From: Vibrio hangzhouensis
GTDB taxonomy: Bacteria > Pseudomonadota > Gammaproteobacteria > Enterobacterales > Vibrionaceae
Length of the DNA stretch: 64,000 bases
NCBI RefSeq assembly: GCF_900107935.1
Contig: NZ_FNVG01000004.1
Location: 186,001-250,000 of the forward strand
Direction of reading: 5' to 3'
Shown one piece after another: positions 17,625 through 27,838 of this stretch. Under the pieces are notes generated by a model. It worked only from the letters and a program-made list of their open reading frames with translations, ran no database searches and had not been told where the DNA came from. Position 1 is the first letter of the stretch. Every line of letters begins with the position of its first letter. Made by a program: the position numbers and the translations under genes.

Positions 17625-18515
17625 CTACAAGAAAAACAACGAGATCCCGCCAATTGCCCCCAATGTTCCAAGGACGCTTCTTTTACTGATAGGCTCTCCA
17701 CGAATGACATAGATAATCAATATGAACAGTGGACTTGTGGCGATGAGCGTCTGGGCAATGGCAGGGTTGGCATTTTTCAACGCGATTTGTTGTAGCCACA
17801 ACGCCAGAAACGTGCCTACAAAAATCGCGGCCAGTAGCCACGCCCAGTTTTTTCTCGACATCGAAATACACTGTTTTTTCATCATCGAAAACGGCTTTTT
17901 TTCTACAAAAGGTAAAATCAGTATCACCGCCAACACTCCGATCGTCAGTCGAATCAGGGCTCCAAGTAAAGGGGGAAGATCTCCCTGCACCAATGCAAAA
18001 TGCGAAATCACAACGCCGGAAGCCTGACAGACACTGGCAAGCAAACCAAAACCGATCCCGTGAAGGTCACTGGTCCCATTCTGACTGTCACTAGGCTGAA
18101 AAACGACAGCCGTCACCGCTATTGTAGTAATGACCACACCAAGCCAACTCTGAACACCAAGAGCACTGCCTAAAAATAATAACGCCAACACCCCAGACAA
18201 CGGTGGTGCCAAAGATTCGAGCAGCAAAGTTTTATTAGCCCCGATACGTTTCAGTGAAGCAAAATAGGCGCTATCGCCAATCGCAATCCCAATAACGCCT
18301 GAGATACCCAGAATCCAAAGATAACTGGCTTCTATAGAAACGTCAGGCATCGGTGTCACTGGCATCACCACCAGCATCATTAAAGAGGCAATCACACCTT
18401 TGATAACGTTGAGCTGCATAGCGGTAAAATGATGGCTAAACTGACTGTAAATCCATGTCGCCAATGCCCAAACTATCGCGGCCATTAATGCCGCGCCTTC
18501 TCCAATAAATGCCAC
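17625..18515 (-). CDS. DMT/EamA-family transporter
   Basis: A 296-residue inner-membrane protein with about ten hydrophobic segments in two EamA repeats (about 5-135 and 150-295). Repeat 1 shows GDSAYFASLKRIGANKTLLLESLAPP and the end of repeat 2 shows ATSPLFILIIYVIRGEPISKR. The substrate is unknown; relatives export amino acids, nucleosides or drugs. Confidence 0.85.
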   Translation of the reverse strand: MAFIGEGAALMAAIVWALATWIYSQFSHHFTAMQLNVIKGVIASLMMLVVMPVTPMPDVSIEASYLWILGISGVIGIAIGDSAYFASLKRIGANKTLLLESLAPPLSGVLALLFLGSALGVQSWLGVVITTIAVTAVVFQPSDSQNGTSDLHGIGFGLLASVCQASGVVISHFALVQGDLPPLLGALIRLTIGVLAVILILPFVEKKPFSMMKKQCISMSRKNWAWLLAAIFVGTFLALWLQQIALKNANPAIAQTLIATSPLFILIIYVIRGEPISKRSVLGTLGAIGGISLFFL

Positions 18516-18621
18516 TTTAACCTCTATTTATTTCCCACTTTTCTGTTGCATAATACATAAATATAACAAATACTTAACCGAGGCTTTATCGGCCTTTTCT
18601 CTGAATTAGCAAGGATGTAAT

Positions 18622-18996
18622 ATGTTTCTCGATTATTTTGCATTAGGTCTGCTTGTCTTTGTTGCGCTAGTCATCTTCTACGGGATTATCGTTATCCATG
18701 ATATCCCTTATGAAATAGCCAAAGAACGAGACCATCCTCATCAGGATGCCATACACGTGGCTGGATGGGTAAGTTTATTTACCCTTCATGCGATTTGGCC
18801 GTTTCTCTGGATTTGGGCCACCCTGTGGCGTAACGAACGAGGATGGGGGTTTCATAAATTAGAGGAAGAACAACACGATCTTCACCATCGCCTGGAGCGC
18901 CTCGTCAATCAGGTATCCGAATTACAGCAGGAAGTTACCTATCTGAAAGGTCAACAAGCAAACGCTGCTACATCCCCACAGCCAGAGGAGAAGTAA
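18622..18996 (+). CDS. DUF3302 inner-membrane protein (YiaW/YibI-like)
   Basis: A 124-residue protein with two transmembrane segments (about 6-28 and 50-68) and a cytoplasmic coiled-coil tail (EEEQHDLHHRLERLVNQVSELQ). It resembles E. coli YiaW/YibI, whose genes also precede a HlyD-type protein. The next gene starts 3 bp after its stop, so the pair is co-translated and probably forms one envelope complex. Confidence 0.8.
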   Translation: MFLDYFALGLLVFVALVIFYGIIVIHDIPYEIAKERDHPHQDAIHVAGWVSLFTLHAIWPFLWIWATLWRNERGWGFHKLEEEQHDLHHRLERLVNQVSELQQEVTYLKGQQANAATSPQPEEK

Positions 18997-18999
18997 TCC

Positions 19000-20130
19000 A
19001 TGGATTTATTACTGATACTCACCTACGCCGCGTTATGCATTGCCATTTTTAAAATTTTCAAGATCCCACTTAACAAGTGGACGGTTCCCACCGCAGTGCT
19101 GGGTGGTGTTGTGTTGATTGGGACGCTGATACTGCTGATGAATTATAACCACCCGTTCAGTCAAATCGGTGGTCAGTACTATGCGACAACCCCGATTGTT
19201 TCGAGTGTACGAGGCAAGGTAGTCGAAGTCGAGGTCGAAGCTAATCAACCAATGCGTAAAGGAGATGTGCTGTTTCGTATCGATCCAGTCCCGTTTGAGG
19301 CTGACGTGATTCGCGCCAAAGCAGCGCTTGCCGATGCAGAGCAGGACGTATTGCAACTTGAAAGTGTCTACAAGGCCGCCCAATCTGACACTATTAAAGC
19401 GGTAGCAGAGCGGGATAAGGCGGAAAGAGAGTACGATCGTTACCAGAAAGGCTTCAAAAAAGGTGCCTTTACTGCGCAACAAGTAGACACTCGACTGCAG
19501 ACCTTCAAGGCAAATCAAGCCGCTTTGGAAGCCGCTCAGGCTAAAGAAGAGAGTGCCCGACTCGATTTTGAATCTGAAATCTATGGTGAAAATACCACGG
19601 TCGCGCAAAGAAAAGCACAAGTGATACAAGCCGAATTCAACTTACAAGAAACCGTTGTGCGTGCACCCACTGATGGTTATGTGACTCAGCTAGCGCTCAG
19701 GCCCGGCATGATGGCAGTGCCGCTGCCACTCGCACCATTAATGACCTTCGTTCACACTGAAGACAATTATTATGTAGGCGCATTCCGGCAAAATTCTTTA
19801 CAACGTTTACAACCGGGTTTCGAAGCCGAGTTTATGTTTAGAGCTCTACCGGGAAAAGTGTTTAAAGGACGGGTTGTTGAAGTCATGCCTACTATTGCCG
19901 AAGGTCAGTTCACGGCCAGCGGTACGCTACGCACAACGCAAAGCTTTAATACAATGGGCAGAGCCTTGGTCAAACTGGAAATTGTAGATGACATGAGTGA
20001 GTACCTACTGCCAACGGGTTCAAACGCCGAAATTGCCATTTACTCGGACAGTTTTACCCATGTTTCCATCATGCGTAAAGTGCTCATCAGAATGAAGAGC
20101 TGGCAGAATTATCTGTATCTGGATCATTAA
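19000..20130 (+). CDS. HlyD/EmrA-family membrane fusion protein (YiaV/YibH-like)
   Basis: A 376-residue periplasmic adaptor with two N-terminal hydrophobic stretches. A biotinyl-lipoyl-like half follows (SVRGKVVEVEVEANQPMRKGDVLFRID), then a long coiled-coil hairpin (about 95-200) and a second lipoyl half (VVRAPTDGYVTQLALRPGM). No permease or outer-membrane channel gene follows, unlike EmrAB. With the DUF3302 gene it forms a two-gene operon ending in a strong terminator. Confidence 0.88.
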   Translation: MDLLLILTYAALCIAIFKIFKIPLNKWTVPTAVLGGVVLIGTLILLMNYNHPFSQIGGQYYATTPIVSSVRGKVVEVEVEANQPMRKGDVLFRIDPVPFEADVIRAKAALADAEQDVLQLESVYKAAQSDTIKAVAERDKAEREYDRYQKGFKKGAFTAQQVDTRLQTFKANQAALEAAQAKEESARLDFESEIYGENTTVAQRKAQVIQAEFNLQETVVRAPTDGYVTQLALRPGMMAVPLPLAPLMTFVHTEDNYYVGAFRQNSLQRLQPGFEAEFMFRALPGKVFKGRVVEVMPTIAEGQFTASGTLRTTQSFNTMGRALVKLEIVDDMSEYLLPTGSNAEIAIYSDSFTHVSIMRKVLIRMKSWQNYLYLDH

Positions 20131-20166
20131 GCAGTCAGTTGCACTGAATTCTCGCTTAACTTTTTT

Positions 20167-20191
20167 AGGACACCATATGGTGTCCTTTTTT
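20167..20191 (+). terminator. terminator of DUF3302-HlyD operon
   Basis: A perfect 20-bp palindrome (AGGACACCAT/ATGGTGTCCT) followed by seven T. Confidence 0.8.
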
Positions 20192-20349
20192 TATTAGAAG
20201 ATTCTGTTACCAGATAGTGAGCCGTGACACAGAAATGAATACCCACAAATTTGTAATGGTTTAATGTGACCCAAGTCGATTACCTTCTAATACTTTAGGG
20301 GTAGTTTGTAAGCATGGTATATAAATGACACAAATATTAATAAAACAAC

Positions 20350-21444
20350 ATGAATCTACGAAAACGATATATTGTAGTGGTCGCCTGTATTGGTATCGTC
20401 ATCGGCTGGCTCAGTCTGGGTGGCGTAGCCGCTGTGATGCACAAAACCTCGAGTACTGAATTCTGCCTTTCCTGTCACTCTATGCAGATTCCCTATGAGG
20501 AATACCAGGGTTCCATTCATTTTACTAACGCCAAAGGCATCAGGGCAGAATGTGCCGACTGCCATATTCCCACCGATCCCGTTGACTATGTCATCACCAA
20601 AATTCGCGCCTCTAAAGACATTTATCATGAATTTATCACCGGAAAAATTGATGATGAAGACAAGTACGAAGCTCATCGTATGGAAATGGCCGAGACGGTT
20701 TGGGCACAGCTGCGAGCTAACGACTCAGCAACATGTCGCTCATGTCACTCGTTTGGTGCAATGGATAGTTATGAACAGTCAGAAGATGCGGCCAAAATGC
20801 ACGAGTACGGCATGGCCAATAATCAAACCTGCATCGACTGTCACAAGGGCGTTGCACACTTTGCGCCTGAGCCCGAGTTAGATAGCGAAGCGTACAACCG
20901 CGTACTTGCCCAAACAAAGGCAACACCTATGAACGCAGAAAAGGTCTATTCCGTCGACAAGATAGATATGGGCAACCTTGGCAGCATCAATCCAGCGGTA
21001 GAAATGTCGCTGATTAGTCACCAAGACGCTGGACTCACCATTGAACTGAGTGGTTATCAAATGAAAGGGGCAGAGCAGGTCCTCTACATGGGTAAAGGCC
21101 AACGTAATATCATTGCCATGCTCAGCGATGCAGGACAGCAAGCCTTGTCTGTGAATGAGTTTGAAGCTGACGAATATGGCAACGAGTGGCGCCAGGCCAC
21201 GTTGACCGCCGCTATCGATGCGCCTGTTTTGGGCAGCCCTGAACCACTTTGGCAGTACGCAGAGGAACTCGACACTGTTTATTGCTCGACGTGCCACGCG
21301 AAGATCCCGGCAAACCACTTCACAGTGAACGCCTGGGGACCGGTAGCCAAAGGAATGGGTGACCGCACCGACATTTCAGCACTTGATTTAGAGATCCTCA
21401 CCAAATTCTTCCAAAACCACGCGAAAGACGTGGTGGGTCACTAA
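20350..21444 (+). CDS. torY: pentahaem c-type cytochrome TorY/TorC
   Basis: A 364-residue membrane-anchored quinol-oxidising cytochrome of the NapC/NirT class. An N-terminal anchor (8-29) is followed by four haem motifs in the NapC domain (CLSCH at 39, then CADCH, CRSCH, CIDCH). A fifth, CSTCH, lies in a C-terminal domain (about 315). Length matches TorY (about 366) better than TorC (about 390). It passes electrons from menaquinol to the reductase encoded 23 bp downstream. No tor-box decamers were found upstream. Confidence 0.9.
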   Translation: MNLRKRYIVVVACIGIVIGWLSLGGVAAVMHKTSSTEFCLSCHSMQIPYEEYQGSIHFTNAKGIRAECADCHIPTDPVDYVITKIRASKDIYHEFITGKIDDEDKYEAHRMEMAETVWAQLRANDSATCRSCHSFGAMDSYEQSEDAAKMHEYGMANNQTCIDCHKGVAHFAPEPELDSEAYNRVLAQTKATPMNAEKVYSVDKIDMGNLGSINPAVEMSLISHQDAGLTIELSGYQMKGAEQVLYMGKGQRNIIAMLSDAGQQALSVNEFEADEYGNEWRQATLTAAIDAPVLGSPEPLWQYAEELDTVYCSTCHAKIPANHFTVNAWGPVAKGMGDRTDISALDLEILTKFFQNHAKDVVGH

Positions 21445-21467
21445 TAAATAATGATAAGGATAAAGAT

Positions 21468-23915
21468 ATGACAGATATTACACGTCGCGGATTCCTCAAA
21501 GGCTCAAGCGCAGTAGCAGGTGCCTTGGCGTTTACCTCCCTCACCCCTATCTCTGCTGTCGCTGCCTCTAAACGAGGCTCCGGTGTTCTAACAGCTGGCC
21601 GCATGGGCCCCATGTTATGTGAAGTCAGTGATGGCAAGCTTATTGCCACTAAGAATGCACTCGCTCAGACGGTACCAAACAGTCTGCAAACTACGGGACC
21701 AGACCAGGTTTATACCAAAGCCCGCGTAAAATACCCAATGGTTCGCAAAGGGTATTTGGAGAGCCCAACCGCACCAAAAGGTGAACGGGGTAAGGATGAG
21801 TATGTCCGCGTATCCTGGGATGAAGCCTACAAACTGATACACGAACAACACATGCGTATTCGAAAAACACATGGACCTGAATCAGTGTTTGCCGGATCTT
21901 ATGGTTGGCGTTCATCCGGCGTCCTTCACAAAGCTCAAACGCTTCTTCAACGCTATATGAGTATGGCAGGTGGTTATTCTGGTCATATTGGAGACTACTC
22001 CACTGGCGCAGCACAAGTCATCATGCCACACGTGATGGGCTCTATTGAAGTCTATGAGCAACAGACTACTCATCCTATGGTCATGGAAAACAGCGACGTG
22101 GTGGTGCTTTGGGGCATGAATCCGCTCAATACGCTCAAGATCGCCTGGAGTTCAACAGATTGCACGGGTCTTGAGTTTTTCCATCAACTTAAAAAATCCG
22201 GAAAAACCATTATTGCCATTGACCCGATGCGCTCAGAGACTATCGATTTCTTTGAAGACAAAATCCAATGGATCGCGCCCCGTCCAATGACCGACGTTGC
22301 CATGCTAATGGGTATCGCCCATACACTGGTGAAAAACGGCAAACATGATAAGGCTTTTCTCGACAAATACACGACGGGTTACGACAAATTCGAAGCCTAC
22401 CTGTTGGGTAAAGAAGATGGTGTTGTAAAGAATTCACAATGGGCGGCTGACATTACAGGTATACCTGCAAAACAGATCGAGCTGTTAGCAGACATCTTCA
22501 GCTCCAATCGCACTATGCTGATGGCTGGCTGGGGTATCCAACGTCAACAATTTGGTGAGCAAAGACACTGGATGATCGCAACTTTAGCGGCAATGCTTGG
22601 ACAAATTGGTCTTCCTGGTGGCGGCTTTGGTTTCTCATATCATTATTCCAATGGTGGTAACCCAACTCGTGACGCCGGTGTACTTCCAGCTATTTCAGCC
22701 TCAATCGGTGGCGGTTCCTCCGCAGGTAACGATTGGGCGGTATCGGGAGCCGTGAATTCATTCCCGGTTGCTCGCATCGTTGAAGCATTAGAAAACCCTG
22801 GCAAGCAATATCAGCATAATGGCCATGAAAAGACCTTCCCGGAAATAAAAATGATCTGGTGGGCAGGTGGCGCGAACTTCACTCACCACCAAGATACAAA
22901 CCGGCTCATCAAGGCCTGGCAAAAACCCGAGCTTATTGTTATCTCTGAGATCTACTGGACAGCTGCTGCCAAACACGCCGACATCGTATTGCCTATCACG
23001 ACATCATTTGAACGTAATGATATGACGATGACTGGCGACTACAGTAATCAACACTTGGTACCAATGAAAAAGGTGGTTGAACCTCAGGGTGAAGCACGCA
23101 ATGACTTTGATGTTTTTGCCGATATGGCAGAAATGATTAAAGCAGGTGGCCGTGATGTCTTTACTGAAGGGAAGTCAGAGATGGACTGGCTGAAAGGCTT
23201 CTATGAAGCAGCACAAAAAGGAGGTCGAGCCGCTCGTGTACGCATGCCTAACTTCGGTAAATTCTGGGATGATAATGAACTAATCGAAATGAAGTTCAAT
23301 AAAAAGGCTGCTCAGTTTGTGCGTCACGCAGACTTCCGAAAAGATCCTGTAATGAACCCATTAGGTACTCCGAGCGGCAAAATTGAAATTTACTCGAAAA
23401 CCATTGAGGGCTATGGATACGACGACTGTCCTGCTCACCCAACCTGGATCGAACCAACAGAGTTTTTTGGTTCCGCTAAGGACGGTGAACTGCAGCTCAT
23501 GACCGCACATGCTGCCCATCGACTTCACAGTCAATTTAACTACGCTAAGTTACGTGAAGAATACGCCATTGCGAACCGCGAGCCTATTTCAATCAACAGT
23601 GAAGATGCCAAAGCAAGGGGCATTAAAACCGGGGATCTTGTGCGCGCATACAACGACCGCGGCCAAGTTTTGGTTGGCGCTTACGTCACCGATGGTATTA
23701 AACAAGGTGCAGTCTGCATTCATGAAGGAGGTTGGCCTGATCTCGACCCAGCAACAGGGATCTGTCGCAATGGGGGAGCCAACGTATTGACCAGCGATAT
23801 ACCCACGTCTCGCCTCGCGAACGGGTGTGCAGCAAACTCATCCTTAGTACGTATCGAAAAATTCACGGAACAAGCCCCTGAGCTCATGGCGTTTACACCA
23901 CCGAAAAACGCATAG
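21468..23915 (+). CDS. torZ: periplasmic molybdopterin TMAO/N-oxide reductase TorZ/TorA
   Basis: An 815-residue bis-MGD reductase of the DMSO/TMAO family. Twin-arginine signal [17 protein letters not shown] at the start. The family's molybdenum-ligand serine is expected in GDYSTGAA; substrate-pocket YGWRSSG and dinucleotide-binding segments ([10 protein letters not shown]) are present. Length fits TorZ (about 809). It forms an operon with the cytochrome gene. No torD chaperone or torTSR genes are beside it, which also favours TorYZ over TorCAD. Confidence 0.92.
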   Translation: MTDITRRGFLKGSSAVAGALAFTSLTPISAVAASKRGSGVLTAGRMGPMLCEVSDGKLIATKNALAQTVPNSLQTTGPDQVYTKARVKYPMVRKGYLESPTAPKGERGKDEYVRVSWDEAYKLIHEQHMRIRKTHGPESVFAGSYGWRSSGVLHKAQTLLQRYMSMAGGYSGHIGDYSTGAAQVIMPHVMGSIEVYEQQTTHPMVMENSDVVVLWGMNPLNTLKIAWSSTDCTGLEFFHQLKKSGKTIIAIDPMRSETIDFFEDKIQWIAPRPMTDVAMLMGIAHTLVKNGKHDKAFLDKYTTGYDKFEAYLLGKEDGVVKNSQWAADITGIPAKQIELLADIFSSNRTMLMAGWGIQRQQFGEQRHWMIATLAAMLGQIGLPGGGFGFSYHYSNGGNPTRDAGVLPAISASIGGGSSAGNDWAVSGAVNSFPVARIVEALENPGKQYQHNGHEKTFPEIKMIWWAGGANFTHHQDTNRLIKAWQKPELIVISEIYWTAAAKHADIVLPITTSFERNDMTMTGDYSNQHLVPMKKVVEPQGEARNDFDVFADMAEMIKAGGRDVFTEGKSEMDWLKGFYEAAQKGGRAARVRMPNFGKFWDDNELIEMKFNKKAAQFVRHADFRKDPVMNPLGTPSGKIEIYSKTIEGYGYDDCPAHPTWIEPTEFFGSAKDGELQLMTAHAAHRLHSQFNYAKLREEYAIANREPISINSEDAKARGIKTGDLVRAYNDRGQVLVGAYVTDGIKQGAVCIHEGGWPDLDPATGICRNGGANVLTSDIPTSRLANGCAANSSLVRIEKFTEQAPELMAFTPPKNA

Positions 23916-23936
23916 TCTCCACGCGTTTAAGTGAAA

Positions 23937-23962
23937 GAGCCCGGGTACTAACCCGGGCGCTC
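23937..23962 (+). terminator. GC-rich hairpin after torZ
   Basis: GAGCCCGGGT and ACCCGGGC(G)CTC arms around ACTA, 21 bp after the stop. There is no T run. Confidence 0.4.
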
Positions 23963-24009
23963 TACATTCAAACCAAACGAGTAGCTCTATTCTCATCATT
24001 GAACAATTG

Positions 24010-24561
24010 CTAAAGCTGTTTCTCTATCATTTCCGTGATCTTGTCATCTACCGGAGAGACGCTTGAAGAAAATACACCGACGACACGTCCGTCTTGTCCG
24101 ATAAGATACTTATAAAAATTCCATTTCGGTACTACGCCGCTTTGTCTGGCAATTTCAGAAAATACCGGATTCGCTTGCGTGCCCTTGACGGAGCTTCTCG
24201 CCATCATTGGGAAAGTAACCCCATAGTCCAGATAACAAATTTTGGCGGTGTTCTCTTCACTGCCCCGGTCCTGATTGAAGTCATTGGATGGAAAACCGAC
24301 AACACTGAAACCTTGTGCTTTGTATCGGTTATGGAGCTGTTCTAATTGCTTGTATTGTCCCGTATAACCGCACTGACTGGCGGTATTCACCACTAGCAGC
24401 ACCTTTCCACTGTACTCATTACAAAGATCAACCTGTTCGGTTGAGTTCAGTTTTCGTTGAGTGGAATCCAATAGTGCGGGACAGGTTGCGGCCAGAGTTT
24501 CCTTCGCCACAAAACCAAACAGTAATCCCAACAAGAGAGCCTTAAACACCATGCCCATCAT
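24010..24561 (-). CDS. glutathione peroxidase family protein, exported
   Basis: About 183 residues from the ATG at 24561. A Sec signal (VFKALLLGLLFGFVAKETLA) comes first. The GPx core follows, with peroxidatic Cys (not Sec) in NTASQCGYT, the GFPSNDF loop and the WNFYKYLI tryptophan. It reduces peroxides, probably in the periplasm and probably using a thioredoxin-like donor as other Cys-GPx do. The start codon directly follows a run of ten G that makes up the ribosome site (AAGGGGGGGGGG). Monocistronic. Confidence 0.87.
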   Translation of the reverse strand: MMGMVFKALLLGLLFGFVAKETLAATCPALLDSTQRKLNSTEQVDLCNEYSGKVLLVVNTASQCGYTGQYKQLEQLHNRYKAQGFSVVGFPSNDFNQDRGSEENTAKICYLDYGVTFPMMARSSVKGTQANPVFSEIARQSGVVPKWNFYKYLIGQDGRVVGVFSSSVSPVDDKITEMIEKQL

Positions 24562-24661
24562 CCCCCCCCCCTTCGACACTAAGTTGTTTACGGGTAAAAG
24601 TAAGCATAGTTCATCGTTAAAGATGCTCAAGATCGACGAATGGCAGTAAAATGGTGCATAA

Positions 24662-24690
24662 AAATTCAGCCACATAAAGTGGCTGAATTT
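24662..24690 (-). terminator. terminator of DnaJ-like gene
   Basis: A perfect 12-bp stem (AAATTCAGCCAC/GTGGCTGAATTT) with a 5-nt loop, ending in T-rich sequence on the minus strand. Confidence 0.7.
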
Positions 24691-24753
24691 GAATAGCTTA
24701 CTAGAGGAACGTCGAAAAGGTGCTTATTGCTTAGTCCATTTACGACGGCAAGA

Positions 24754-25656
24754 CTACATCGTTGCTCTGAATTGTTCTAAGAGTTCACGCTGTTTTTCAG
24801 TCAGGTTTGTCGGCGTTTCCACCTGAATTTTCACCAGCAGATCCCCGGTTTCCCCTTTACGGCTAGTGACCCCCTTGCCGGTCATCTTGAATTTACGACC
24901 CGTTTGCGTACCAGCCGGGATCTTTAGCTTGAAGCGACTATCTAAAACATTCACTTCCGCCTCTCCGCCAAGAGCCGCCGTCACCATATCGACTCTGGTA
25001 TTGCATATTAGGTCATTGCCATCACGCTCTAGATATGCGTGAGCACGAGTAGCAATCGATAACAACAAATCACCAGCAGGCCCACCGTTGATACCTGGAC
25101 CACCTTTACCTGAAAAACGGATTTTCTCACCGTCTTTAATGCCAGCCGGGATCTTAACATTGATTTTTTTCTGCTCCCCGTTTATGGGCAACTCGACAAC
25201 TTTTTCAGCACCCTGAACGGCATCTACAAAGTCAACAGTTAGAGTGAACTCGTGATCCTGTCCTTTCTGAGCGCGTGTTCGGCCGCGCCCACCGCGTGCC
25301 TGTGAGAAAATATCCTCAAAACCACCAAAGCCGCCACCACCAAAGCCGCCACCACGGTGTCTGAAGGCGTCACCAAAGATATCTTCAAATCCACCACCAC
25401 TGTGGCCGCCATGTCCGCCAAAACCACCGCCTTCAAAGGCCGCATGACCGAACTGGTCATACTGACGACGTTTGTCGCTATCAGTCAGGACTTCATAAGC
25501 CTCTTTCACTTCTTTAAAGCTCGCTTCAGCGGCCGTATCTCCCGGGTTCTTATCTGGGTGATACTTCATCGCCAAACGCTTGTAGGCTTTCTTGATCTCT
25601 TTTTCTGAGGCTCCCTTGGAGACACCTAGCACGCTGTAATAATCGCGTTTTGACAT
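24754..25656 (-). CDS. class II DnaJ/CbpA-like co-chaperone
   Basis: A 300-residue J-protein. The J-domain (1-70) has HPD in [10 protein letters not shown] Gly/Phe-rich region (about 75-125) is followed directly by the two C-terminal substrate-binding barrels ([19 protein letters not shown]...). No zinc finger with CxxCxGxG repeats is present, so it is a type B/CbpA-like J-protein that stimulates DnaK. It is a stand-alone gene; an intrinsic terminator lies in its leader. Confidence 0.9.
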   Translation of the reverse strand: MSKRDYYSVLGVSKGASEKEIKKAYKRLAMKYHPDKNPGDTAAEASFKEVKEAYEVLTDSDKRRQYDQFGHAAFEGGGFGGHGGHSGGGFEDIFGDAFRHRGGGFGGGGFGGFEDIFSQARGGRGRTRAQKGQDHEFTLTVDFVDAVQGAEKVVELPINGEQKKINVKIPAGIKDGEKIRFSGKGGPGINGGPAGDLLLSIATRAHAYLERDGNDLICNTRVDMVTAALGGEAEVNVLDSRFKLKIPAGTQTGRKFKMTGKGVTSRKGETGDLLVKIQVETPTNLTEKQRELLEQFRATM

Positions 25657-25689
25657 GCTAAAACCTCACTCAATCTCTTGCTGAAACGG

Positions 25690-25722
25690 AAAAAAGGGCG
25701 TATGAGTTCCCTCTTACGCCCT
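25690..25722 (-). terminator. intrinsic terminator inside the leader of the J-protein gene
   Basis: AGGGCGTA/TACGCCCT stem with a 12-nt loop. On the minus strand six T follow. It lies about 35-65 bp upstream of the start codon, so it either ends a short RNA or attenuates the gene. Confidence 0.6.
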
Positions 25723-25935
25723 GAATACCGATAAGTTTATGTATTTGAAAACATAACTCAACTATTTATTGCAATGGTTCGTACATCGCTAGAGCGCCAT
25801 TCAAAAACAGCTCGACATACAAGTGATGAGGATCCTCTCGAGCTATAGACTCATTTGAGCTTAGCTCACTTTACTTCTTTCGTTGATTACGGTGCTGCCC
25901 AGATACGAGCTTAATGAGTACGTGAGTGTCAGTTA

Positions 25936-26003
25936 GGGGTCACAACGTTACCGTCATGACCCCGCTGGAAACCAAACGTCGTGCTTTGGTCTGGTTGCAG
26001 ACC
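25936..26003 (+). other. cluster of stem-loops in the long gap before glgC
   Basis: Three palindromes stand in a row: GGGGTCA/TGACCCC (25936-25963), ACCAAA/TTTGGT (25971-25990) and GGTCTG-GTTG-CAGACC (25988-26003). The last two share bases and exclude each other. The 764-bp gap between the J-protein and glgC holds no convincing reading frame. This could be a leader or small RNA, or only degraded sequence. Confidence 0.25.
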
Positions 26004-26258
26004 CGTGTTGTGCACTTCGTTGGCGGCAGTCAAGCCAGTGCTAATTGTTAATAATTGACGAGTGACCAGACGTTAAACACACAAGTCTTGGAGGAGTGGA
26101 TTTTTTCAGTATGTCATTTACATGTCATCGAACGCCATTACTTTAGAGAACAACGTCAATCAACTTACCTTCTGTAACGTTCCAGTATCCACCCGTTTTT
26201 CTCACTAGGTGACAAACTGTTTGTGATAGAGGATCGAAATTACATAATTTGGTAAATA

Positions 26259-26287
26259 TTTACACTTTATGGTATGGATTGCATAGT
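26259..26287 (+). promoter_or_regulatory. putative sigma-70 promoter of glgC
   Basis: TTTACA (26259-26264), a 17-bp spacer and CATAGT (26282-26287), about 130 bp before the start codon. The leader includes a GCCCT/AGGGC hairpin at 26349-26366. Confidence 0.45.
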
Positions 26288-26420
26288 TAAGTTCTGCTCT
26301 TATATAAGAGAAATCTCGACGTCATCGGGTGTTCAAGCCTAAACCACAGCCCTCATCAAGAAGGGCAGAGCTTACACTCCCCCAAACGTCTTTTGTGCAT
26401 GTAATAGAAGGAGTTACACA

Positions 26421-27731
26421 ATGCCGAAGGAAAACCAGTATTCCCACATTTCCAGCAACGCTCGACTACGCAATACCACTGCGATGATTCTGGCGGGAGG
26501 AAAAGGCACTAGGCTTAAAGAATTGACCTCAAAAGTCGCTAAACCCGCAGTGTCGTTTGGCGGCAAATTCAAGATCATCGATTTTGCCCTATCGAACTGC
26601 ATCAACTCTGGTATCCGCAAAGTGGGCGTGCTGACTCAGTATATGGCTCAAGATCTGATACACCACATCCAGTCTGGGTGGCAGTCTTCGTATTCCGCAC
26701 TCGGAGAAGGCGTACACATTATCCCTGCTCAGCAACGTATCGGTGAAAACTGGTATCGTGGCACCGCGGACGCAATCTATCAGAACCTCGATTTGATCAA
26801 ACGTCATGATCAAACCGAACGCATCCTGATACTTGGTGGTGACCATATCTACAAAATGGATTACTCACGCATGATCAACTTCCATGTGGAGAGTGGCGCC
26901 GATGTGACGGTCGCCTGTATTCAAAAGCCGATTGAGCAAGCCTCCGAGTTTGGCGTGATGGGACTTAATGATCAGGGTGACATCATTAACTTTGTTGAAA
27001 AGCCGCAGAATCCGACCCCCATGCCAAACGACGACTCAAAGGCACTGATTTCGATGGGGATATATATCTTCAATGTTGATATCCTCGACGCAGAGCTGCG
27101 TCAGGCACTCAACAACCCGGATTATAAACATGATTTCGGCCACAACATTATCCCGAGCCTGATAGGTCGTAAAAACCTTAAAGGTTATGTGTTTACTGAA
27201 CGTGGTCATCCCGGAGCAAACGGCTATTGGCGTGATGTTGGCCATGTCGATGAGTATTATGCCGCTTCAATGGATCTCTTGGCGCCGACCCCGGAACTTG
27301 ATCTTTATGACGCAAGTTGGCCTATCATGACCAATCAGGTCCAGCGTCCTGGCGTGAAGTTCTTGTTCAATGATCCTAGCCGTCGTGGCTTTGCGGTAGA
27401 TTCCGTGCTATGTGCAGGCGCCATCATTTCAGGTGGGCAGGTCATTCACAGTCTGATTTCTTCCGACGTGCGCGTCGAAGACTTCTCTGAAGTTAAAGAC
27501 AGCATCTTATTACCAAGTGCAAGCGTCGGTCAGAACTGTAAACTAAACAAAGTCATCGTCGGTGAAAACTGTCACATCCCGAATGGAACTATCATCGGAT
27601 ACGACACAGAGCAAGACCGCAAACTGTATACGGTGACCGAGAACGGCGTGGTATTGGTCACACAAGACATGTTTGCTCGCGCAGAGCAAGCCCAGCAACA
27701 AGCGAAAGCAGGCGATGCTACACCAGCCTAA
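26421..27731 (+). CDS. glgC: glucose-1-phosphate adenylyltransferase
   Basis: A 436-residue ADP-glucose pyrophosphorylase, first committed step of glycogen synthesis. N-terminal nucleotidyltransferase motif AGGKGTRLKELT, catalytic-site GTADAIYQN, GGDHIYKMDY and FVEKP, with a C-terminal left-handed beta-helix (about 300-410). Ribosome site AGAAGGAG. No glgA or glgB is adjacent, so it is a lone copy and possibly a second glgC in the genome. Confidence 0.95.
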   Translation: MPKENQYSHISSNARLRNTTAMILAGGKGTRLKELTSKVAKPAVSFGGKFKIIDFALSNCINSGIRKVGVLTQYMAQDLIHHIQSGWQSSYSALGEGVHIIPAQQRIGENWYRGTADAIYQNLDLIKRHDQTERILILGGDHIYKMDYSRMINFHVESGADVTVACIQKPIEQASEFGVMGLNDQGDIINFVEKPQNPTPMPNDDSKALISMGIYIFNVDILDAELRQALNNPDYKHDFGHNIIPSLIGRKNLKGYVFTERGHPGANGYWRDVGHVDEYYAASMDLLAPTPELDLYDASWPIMTNQVQRPGVKFLFNDPSRRGFAVDSVLCAGAIISGGQVIHSLISSDVRVEDFSEVKDSILLPSASVGQNCKLNKVIVGENCHIPNGTIIGYDTEQDRKLYTVTENGVVLVTQDMFARAEQAQQQAKAGDATPA

Positions 27732-27762
27732 TCTCGGTTGGCACGGATAAGCCACTCACAGC

Positions 27763-27802
27763 ATAAAAAAGCCGTCATTGTCTTAAAAGAGAATGACGGC
27801 TT
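27763..27802. terminator. bidirectional terminator between glgC and the activase gene
   Basis: AAGCCGTCATT/AATGACGGCTT stem with a 12-nt loop, flanked by A6 on the left and TTGTTG on the right. Best suited to the minus-strand operon ending at 27839. Confidence 0.7.
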
Positions 27803-27838
27803 GTTGTCTCAGAGAACCAATTGGTCTTTACGAGTAGT

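Noticed and set aside
20200..20349. TorR boxes before torY
   Set aside because: No decamer close to CTGTTCATAT was present.
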